The notes under the pieces: model-generated
Seen by the model: the letters and a program-made list of their open reading frames with translations, nothing else
Databases searched by the model: none
What the model was told of the DNA's origin: nothing
Made by a program: the position numbers and the translations under genes
Source: Saccoglossus kowalevskii
Lineage: Eukaryota > Hemichordata > Enteropneusta > Harrimaniidae
Assembly (NCBI RefSeq): GCF_000003605.2
Contig: NW_003151285.1
Location: 1,181 to 16,532 of the forward strand
Length of the DNA stretch: 15,352 nucleotides
Direction of reading: 5' to 3'
In this document: piece after piece, positions 9,636-15,352 of the stretch
How positions within the stretch are numbered: the stretch's first letter is position 1
Layout of the letters: each line of letters begins with the position of its first letter

Positions 9636-10445
9636 CAATGACACAGCATAATGACCTGCCAGCTAATAATGACACTGACACTACACGATGAGTTGCTAGC
9701 TAACAATCACACAGCATGATGAGCTATGAGCTAGCAATGACACTGCACGATGAGCTATCAGCTATCAATGACACTCACATTGCACGATGAGCTATCAGCT
9801 AGCAATGACACTGACACTGCACAATGAGCTATCAACTAGCAATTACATTCACCCTGCACAATGAGCTATCAGCTAGCAATGACACTCACATTGCACGATG
9901 AGCTATGAGCTAACAATGACACTCACATTGCACGATGAGCTATCAGCTAACAACGACACTCGCATTGCACGATGAGCTATCAGCTAGCAATGACACTCAC
10001 ATTGCACGATGAGGTATCAGCTAACAATGACACTCACATTGCACGATGAGCTATCAGCTAGCAATGACACTCGGCAATAAGCTATCAGCTAGCAATGACA
10101 CTCACATTGCACGATGAGCTATCAGCTAGCAATGGCACTGCACGGTGAGCTATCAGCTAGCAATGACACTCCACAATGAGCTATCAGCTAGCAATGACAC
10201 TCACATTGCACGATGAGCTATCAACTAGCAATGGCACTGCACGATGAGCTATCAGCTAGCAATGACAGTCATATTGTACGATGAGCTATCAGCTAGCAAT
10301 GGCACTGCACGATGAGCTTACCAGCTAGCAAGGACACTCACAATGTACGATGAGCTACCAGCTAGAAATGGCACTCACACTCACATTGTACGATGAGCTG
10401 CTAGCTAACAACGACACTCACCTTGCACGACGTTCTTCAGAAAAC
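9636..10445. repeat. 31/37-bp minisatellite, about 23 units with 6-bp length steps
   Basis: The long unit is CAATGACACTCACATTGCAC then GATGAGCTATCAGCTAG (37 bp). The short unit lacks a CACATT-type hexamer (31 bp). Successive unit starts are 9636, 9667, 9704, 9735, 9766, 9803, 9840, 9877, 9914, 9951, 9988, 10025, 10062, 10093, 10130, 10161, 10192, 10229, 10260, 10297, 10329, 10366 and 10409. The spacings are 31 or 37, with one of 32 and a final one of 43. In the right half, short units carrying CAATGGCACT (10130, 10229, 10297) follow long ones, making a 68-bp composite. Each unit holds the mini-hairpin AGCT-ATC-AGCT and many hold the palindrome GCTAGC. The first and last units are the most diverged. 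Confidence 0.95.
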
Positions 10446-11260
10446 TATGACACCCTCAATGCACGATAACACACGTGATACGCACAGATGTTGTACATCT
10501 CTGACGTTCAAATCGTCGTGTGCCAAATACTATCGCATTAGACATTGTCAACTGGCGAGCACCATTTTCAATATACTTAATTAGGAAATGACCGCTGAGT
10601 TCTCGTTGGGAGCGAGAAAGCCACGAGACTAGATTTTGCCCCGAATAGTAATTAATGCAATGGACGAGATGGAGACAGAGAATGAAACATTATTGGAAAG
10701 TCTATTCGCTTTACTCTCGAGATCGCGACTGCCATTTGTGAATAGGGTCTATTTATAGACACCTGTATCTCTACAAACATTCCCACAATTATTTTAGGTA
10801 AATTAAATCGCGATAAACATCTGGTGTAATGAACTTGTCTAATACGTCATTGCTTTGGGAATTCTGACCTCAAGCTCCAAAAAAGGGGGCCCAATGTCAC
10901 AATTTAAACGTCGTGTTTAGTCTTCTAATCGCGACACGTGCATAAGATTAATGTCTTTATGTGAACGAATAAATCTAATAATCAGTGAAATATGTCATTA
11001 CAATTATTATTTAGCGCACGTCGTAAAAGTGTCCCACGAAACGTGAGATGTTTATCTTCAGTAAATCACGATGATCTAATTAATTACGTCAAGTATAAAT
11101 AAATATAAATACACAGACTGTGGAACGGCGTTAAATGGCTCTATCTAAAACATTGCGGTTATACATTTTTCAAAACTTTCCAAAAAAATATCGCGCATGA
11201 CGTCATCGATTTATGTACGTCTCAAGGATGTGTGAGAGTTACTTAGGAAATGCAGTTACT
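10446..11260. other. Unique sequence without a recognisable gene
   Basis: No open frame of at least 61 codons. CRE-like TACGTCA occurs at 10843 and 11085, and a full palindromic CRE at 11197-11206. A GC-rich AAAAAAGGGGGCCC stretch lies near 10880. It is a candidate for regulatory rather than coding function, but that is inference only. Confidence 0.5.
11197..11206. promoter_or_regulatory. Palindromic CRE-type site ATGACGTCAT
   Basis: A perfect 10-bp palindrome containing TGACGTCA (11198-11205), the consensus for CREB/ATF-class bZIP factors in animals. No TATA box, initiator or gene start is identifiable nearby, so the match is exact but its use is unknown. Confidence 0.4.
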
Positions 11261-11340
11261 AGAAAAAGAAAAAAAACGAAAAAAAAAAAAAAAAACGGTT
11301 TCCTTTTTCAAGCCGCAAGCTAAAAAGGTGGCTTGAAAAA
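11261..11340. repeat. A-rich tract followed by a 13-bp stem-loop
   Basis: Positions 11261-11295 are nearly pure A, broken by two G and one CG, and end in a long A run. Eight bases later, TTTTTCAAGCCGC (11304-11316) pairs with GTGGCTTGAAAAA (11328-11340): twelve Watson-Crick pairs and one G-T wobble around an 11-base loop. As RNA from the plus strand the stem is continuous. An A tract beside a hairpin could mark a retroposon tail or a small fold-back. No polymerase III box, mature RNA or gene context supports a specific ncRNA. Confidence 0.55.
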
Positions 11341-12136
11341 CAACATTTCGTTTCCAGTTATTTTGCGAGTTTTGCACATCCTTAATGTTTTCGTCGTTTA
11401 AAGTCAAGATCGCCTGACACTAGTTTTGTTCCCCCACCACACATTCCGCAATTTGTAGCTGCGTGTCACATTTATGATCCTACATTCGATTAGGACGTTA
11501 TGATCCTCGTAACCAGAAAATGTGCTGTACTGGACACTAATTCAGGATATGTAACCAATACACTATCACTTGTAAACATTCAGAAGAGACAACAATGGCA
11601 CCCAGAAAACCTTTCACCAATGACACCACTAACGCAAATTCATATTCAATAAATGTCGTGTATTAATATTGTCAAATACGCCAAATTTAAAATGTTATTT
11701 TAGCAGGTGAGATTTTGAATCTCACTATAATGGCAGAATTATGTATACGATAAAAATTAAACGAAAGCAGGATGTTAATTTGTGTGTGTTCATGTTTAAC
11801 AAACACCTATTAAATGGCGAAATTTGTATTCTACACATGTTTTCAGGTTGTATTCATATCCGTCACAGCATTTGCCAGGTAATCAGTTCCATTACATATG
11901 TGCGGGTGAATTAAACCAACGCGATTATTAATTGAACATAACAGTTCAATTTTCTATATCCAATAATGCAATTACGGAGAATTCAATTCCTATTCGTTGT
12001 CATAAACGCCAGGCTAGTGACAGAGACAATTTCCTGACAATATAGTATGACGATGAACGGTTCATCTACGAGTTTTGAAGTAAATTGGAGAAAATTGCTT
12101 CCCGTTTGGATGTCAAGTACCCTATGTTGTTAATAT
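11341..12136. other. Unique sequence without a recognisable gene
   Basis: No open frame of at least 61 codons and no repeat. Homeobox-like ATTA words and AATTCAA motifs are frequent but are expected at this base composition. Confidence 0.5.
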
Positions 12137-12326
12137 TATCGAGCAAATATTGTTTGTGGTGGATCGGGACCTCGTCTCGTCAGCTTGTCCGCATATTAGA
12201 TACTGCAGACTACATTCACGAATAAAAACATAATATCGAGCAAATATTGTTTGTGGTGGATCGGGACCTCGTCTCGTCAGCTTGTCCGCATATTAGATAC
12301 TGCAGACTACATTCACGAATAAAAAC
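12137..12326. repeat. Perfect 93-bp tandem duplication
   Basis: Bases 12137-12229 recur at 12234-12326 without a difference, from TATCGAGCAAATATTG to CACGAATAAAAAC, with a 4-base spacer ATAA (period 97). Identity over 93 bp means the event is recent, or maintained by conversion, or an assembly artefact. The copies contain GGTGGATCGGGACCTCG, which is GC-rich compared with the surroundings. No gene is recognised inside. Confidence 0.95.
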
Positions 12327-12414
12327 TACTTTTACCAACACCTTAAAGGGTATTGGGCAAGTTTTATTCTTTGAAAGACATACATAGAGACTTGAATAAC
12401 ATATGGTGTTCATA

Positions 12415-12708
12415 TCATATCATATTTGTCGTTATTTGGTAGCCGGATCTCGTGCCTGCCTTTGCCTGTGCACGACACTTTTGATTGACGACCGTCTGCA
12501 ACTCAACTTCCGGTTCCTGTGTTTGACAAAAATTACATTTTGTGATTGAATTGTCTAAAGTGAACAAAATCAAATCGCGTTTGCCTAATCCAGATGTATC
12601 CAGTCTATCGGTTATTAATGACCGTGATGAATTATGGGTCGCTGGGAAACACATTACTTGACAGGAAGTGACGCATTTTATGGTATTTTTATACTCTTTT
12701 CGAAACAC
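12415..12708. other. Possible coding relic, strand and family unresolved
   Basis: Two competing readings overlap. The minus strand has a 97-codon frame over the whole interval, the longest in the window, including TLDNSITKCNFCQTQEPEVE. The plus strand, between stops at 12524 and 12657, has 43 codons including IKSRLPNPDVSSLSVINDRD followed by ELWVAG. The latter has the look of a beta-propeller blade like those in NHL/TRIM-type proteins, where a hydrophobic strand is followed by a short LWV-type strand. That is an impression, not a match. Plus-strand reading upstream needs frame changes, so a decayed gene fragment or retrocopy would fit. The segment appears less AT-rich than its surroundings. 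No splice sites or start are convincing. Chance open frames remain a real possibility. Confidence 0.2.
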
Positions 12709-13482
12709 CTGACATCACTTCATATATGTGGTCCATATTACTTTCTCTTACTGGTTTTACTGTATTTGATAGTGTACTTGTTAAGTATTTATTTTGTCTT
12801 TGTGTATCGTTTTTTTGTTTGTCAGTCATTTGTTTTGAGTTCTTAGACTTGGACGAATTGTGTTCAACGACCTATGGTTGTGTATTTTATTTCCACTTAA
12901 TACAGAAGTTCAAGACTACGGGTATGCAAAGATGACATATATGCTATCTGTCAGTCAACATTACGCCAAGAATTCATGAAGGGAAACAATATAACAAGAA
13001 TGACAAATTGAGGTATGAAACTAGGCATAGTGGGCGAGTTTAACGTTATTAGTTACAACGATCTTTAAGAATATATAAGGTATGAATGACAATAACGGAA
13101 TATGTATTCAATGACATATGTCTGGTCGTACCACGTACTGGGAATGTTGCGTTAATGATTATGCAAAATACTGTATATTTCATTATACTACAAATTACAA
13201 TGGTGTGTTAATTGATAGTTTTTAAATTGATTAACGAATATTAGAACTTACATTCAAATTTGTGTTGCCATGTCAACAGCTGCTACGTCATCTCACCACT
13301 TAATTTAGAAAGGTTGGATGTTATTGCTCGAAGCAAATTGAAATAGGGTAGCGATCCCTTTTATAGAATAAACACTGTTATCGTATATCCATTCAAACTG
13401 TATTCTGGCAATACTCACTAGAAAAATTTAAACAATTTTCATTAAGTGCAACTGCCACAGTTTATTTTTCTAAAACACGTTA
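12709..13482. other. Unique AT-rich sequence without a recognisable gene
   Basis: Overlapping plus-strand frames at 12634-12935 are rich in F, L, V and Y from T-rich codons and look like chance frames, not a membrane protein. CRE-like TACGTCA occurs at 13284. Nothing else can be supported. Confidence 0.5.
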
Positions 13483-13588
13483 GTATAATAACTGATATAT
13501 GAATACATGTAAGTTTAGCCGACTATGCCTGGATTGTATAGTAACTGATATATGAATACATGTAAGTTTAGCCGACTATGCCTGGATT
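13483..13588. repeat. 53-bp tandem duplication, one mismatch
   Basis: Bases 13483-13535 and 13536-13588 are two adjoining copies differing only at the sixth base (GTATAA against GTATAG). The unit contains ACTGATATATGAATACATG and TAAGTTTAGCCGACTATGCC. There is no gap between copies, as expected for slippage or unequal exchange. No open frame of note. Confidence 0.95.
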
Positions 13589-13672
13589 TTGTTCATGCTA
13601 AGATTTCACTCACAATATAGGTGCACACTTTTTTTTAGCAACTCTTAATTCCGAGTTATGAATTTTCTACTC

Positions 13673-13757
13673 CGTGTCTTGTTATTTAGTTGAGTGACAT
13701 GTGGGCGTTATTAACGCCTAACTCATCGACACGAACACTGCAACTCCAACTAAAACA
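13673..13757. repeat. Nested inverted repeats around a 15-bp palindrome
   Basis: The core GGCGTTA-T-TAACGCC (13704-13718) is a perfect odd palindrome. Outside it, TGAGT (13691-13695) pairs with ACTCA (13721-13725), and CGTGTC (13673-13678) pairs with GACACG (13728-13733). An alternative pairing joins TTGTTATTTAGTTG with CAACTAAAACAAC (about 13747-13759), with small bulges. The arms are unequal in spacing, so this is not one clean stem. No open frame or transposase accompanies it. Confidence 0.6.
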
Positions 13758-13808
13758 ACGAGTGTTTAAAGTTGAATGCCAGTTAAATAAAAATAATGTA
13801 CGTGCCTG

Positions 13809-14003
13809 CTACAAGCATCTATAGTATGCCGTATTTTGTTGGTAGTATATTGTCTGCACACCAAATATTCTAAGAATCCCCGAAACCGTGGCACTGTCAC
13901 ATGCCATAAGTACTGCATCCTTTGTGTTTGCAGTGGCCGCCGTTACATAAGCACTCCAAATATGAAAGGGATTACTTTTTAGACCAGAGTCGCGGATCGC
14001 CAA
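13809..14003. other. Unique sequence, chance-size open frame only
   Basis: A 64-codon minus-strand frame spans this stretch but has no recognisable domain, splice site or repeat. It is recorded as uninterpreted sequence between the inverted repeats and the 27-bp array. Confidence 0.4.
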
Positions 14004-14155
14004 GTGCCTGCCATATATAAAGCGTGAATATGAACTGCTGGAAGTACATTACAAATGGCATAATGGATGACGTGAAAGTCAGCAAAATGTGAATCTTTGA
14101 ATGCACTGTGTCAAATGTATTTCATCAAAGCTCGGCATTTCGAAATATGCATTTC

Positions 14156-14241
14156 CTTTTACCTTGTTCCCGTGAGATATTACTTTTACCTTGTTCCCGT
14201 GAGATATTAGTTTTACCATGGTCTCGTGAGATATTGGTTTC
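14156..14241. repeat. 27-bp minisatellite, three units
   Basis: Three tandem units of TTTTACCTTGTTCCCGTGAG then ATATTA(C/G). The first two are almost identical, while the third has ACCATGGTCTCGTGAG. The period is exactly 27, nine codons, so a plus-strand frame reads LPCSREIL, LPCSREIL and LPWSREIL. The open frame (14108-14296) has no other recognisable content and the repeat explains its openness. The unit centre TCTCGTGAGA in copy three is a small hairpin. Confidence 0.92.
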
Positions 14242-14392
14242 GAAAGTCAAGGGGAATTATGCCGAAAACAGGCACACCCAAACTAACTTGGAATAAATTT
14301 AACATTTTCCTTGAAAACCCGTAAAGTTATAAGTCAAAACAGTTAATGGAAATCTGTCGTGAGAGTAATGTGGTAATGACAAAGCAACACAA

Positions 14393-14411
14393 GTTATTTT
14401 GTCAAAATAAC
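14393..14411. repeat. 19-bp perfect odd palindrome
   Basis: GTTATTTTG-T-CAAAATAAC has 9-bp arms around a single central base. It resembles an operator or small terminator stem in form. With no gene or T-run on either side, its role is unknown. Confidence 0.6.
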
Positions 14412-14519
14412 ATAAACGACCCTCCACGGTATGGACATGTACATAATGCAATCGGCGAAAAATGAAAAAAAAAATAGTACGTCACGGTGTTGATCCAAGA
14501 TATTACTAACATTGTTTCG

Positions 14520-14541
14520 ACATTAGTCTAATCACTAATGT
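14520..14541. repeat. 8-bp inverted repeat with 6-base loop
   Basis: ACATTAGT and ACTAATGT enclose CTAATC. The arms contain TAAT/ATTA cores in opposite orientation, so paired homeodomain-type binding is one possible reading. Chance is another at this AT content. Confidence 0.45.
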
Positions 14542-15195
14542 GATATCAATGAAAAGAAATTGTGGTTTTGTTGTTGTTATGGTGACATATATTTCAATAA
14601 CTAAAGAGTACAAGTTTCATAAAATATAATTAATGAAACACATCTGATATTACACGGAAGTTAAGAGCATTTTAAACTACACTCATGTCAACAATCTGAA
14701 AGTGCATTGCAGAATGTATAGATTTGTGTTTGCTCATCGAGTATAGATATTTTTGAATACTCTAAATGAGACACAGAATCGATTAATCGATGACAAGAGA
14801 GAATCGTGTTGCTATTTGTCATTTAAAAGGTTTTGGCTCAATAACATCCACGTGTTTTATTTATTCTGGGTGGATTTTCTGTCCTGCAGCTATTCACAGA
14901 CGTGTACTTTGGAATACTTCGATTTTTATCTTGTGTTTGAAGTTGTAAACGAGTATAAAATTACTGTTTTTGTTCTTCGAATTACCCCCACCTTCCTTGG
15001 GTAAATTGATTAGAAAACAACTGTTTTATTCTGTTATCACAATCTTTCTTTTATTGATGGCCGCTTTGTTGGTGTAATGAGAGAAAAAATCCCATTGATA
15101 AATAAATGCCTTCTAGTTTACCTATTTTACCAAATATTTAGAATTACAAAAAAAAAATGTAAATTTAAACCGAGTAGGAGTGTTATCTAGAAATA

Positions 15196-15352
15196 GAAGC
15201 AATGAATCGAAGTGCTGCACTAATTCACATACAGACAATGATTCGAAGTGCTGCGCTAATTCATATGCAGACAATGATTCGAAGTGCTGCGCTAATTCCC
15301 ATACAGGCATTGATTCGAAGTGCTGCACTAATTCACATACAGGCAATGATTC
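15196..15352. repeat. 36-bp minisatellite continuing off the right edge
   Basis: TCGAAGTGCTG recurs at 15207, 15243, 15279 and 15315, exactly 36 bp apart, and a further unit has begun at the window end. The unit is about ATTCGAAGTGCTGC(A/G)CTAA then TTCACATACAGACAATG. The period is 12 codons and the minus strand is open through every unit, reading ELAQHFESLSVC repeatedly before passing into an AT-rich tail with KFTFFFCN. Coding on the minus strand cannot be excluded because the array leaves the window. The unlikely tail and absence of other exon signs favour a noncoding minisatellite. Confidence 0.92.

Larger units (their letters stand above)
14242..15195. other. Unique AT-rich sequence with two perfect hairpins, no recognisable gene
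   Basis: Apart from the hairpins at 14393-14411 and 14520-14541, and a CRE-like TACGTCA at 14478, nothing can be supported. An 83-codon plus-strand frame at 14753-15004 is rich in F, L and Y and shows no domain. Confidence 0.5.

Noticed and set aside
9506-9691. 61-codon plus-strand frame with ATG in reasonable context
   Set aside because: Its last third reads into the 31/37-bp minisatellite, and no domain is recognisable.
12634-12935. Overlapping hydrophobic frames as a membrane protein
   Set aside because: Two different frames look equally hydrophobic because the DNA is T-rich, and neither has a recognisable family or start.
14393-14411. Palindrome as an intrinsic terminator
   Set aside because: No upstream gene and no T-run. 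The context is not prokaryotic.

Overview
The window looks like noncoding nuclear DNA from an animal, most likely an invertebrate. It is AT-rich by eye (GC not counted), CpG is not obviously depleted, and no open frame exceeds about 100 codons on either strand. There are no bacterial-style gene runs, ribosome binding sites or operons. Minisatellites, microsatellites, small fold-back structures and a tRNA-like relic with an internal polymerase III B box, typical of an animal SINE, fill the space. The clade (mollusc, annelid, hemichordate or similar) cannot be fixed from this sequence. I recognise no intact protein-coding gene, so this is best read as intergenic or intronic sequence.

Layout. 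Positions 1-245: end of a 45-bp minisatellite. 246-1100: unique sequence with small duplications. 1100-1175: minus-strand tRNA-derived SINE relic. 1211-1375: fold-back with a 16-bp perfect core. 1376-2395: unique sequence with two short hairpins. 2396-2499: (TAAA)20(CAAA)5 microsatellite. 2500-5392: about 2.9 kb of unique AT-rich sequence. 5393-5446: ATATC-rich simple repeat. 5471-5805: diverged but phase-true 31-bp minisatellite. 5806-7455: unique sequence holding an inverted-repeat cluster and one isolated 16-bp match to the 31-bp repeat. 7461-8020: seven units of exactly 80 bp with 160-bp dimer order inside. 8313-8489: (TGAA)n. 9636-10445: array of about 23 units whose lengths are almost all 31 or 37 bp. 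10446-12136: unique sequence with a palindromic CRE, an A-rich tract and a 13-bp hairpin. 12137-12326: perfect 93-bp duplication. 12415-12708: stretch of uncertain coding origin. 13483-13588: 53-bp duplication. 13673-13757: nested inverted repeats. 14156-14241: 27-bp minisatellite. 15196 to the end: 36-bp minisatellite running off the window.

The main signal is the density and internal order of tandem repeats: eight arrays or tandem duplications with units of 27 to 93 bp, plus two long tetranucleotide tracts and one pentanucleotide tract. Three arrays show organisation beyond simple repetition: the 80-bp array (alternating subtypes, with matching end units), the 31/37-bp array (length quantised in 6-bp steps, with a 68-bp composite pattern), and the 31-bp array (a single dispersed copy 1.5 kb away, and partial resemblance to the 31/37-bp unit). 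These are observations about repeat evolution. I found no convincing new gene system.
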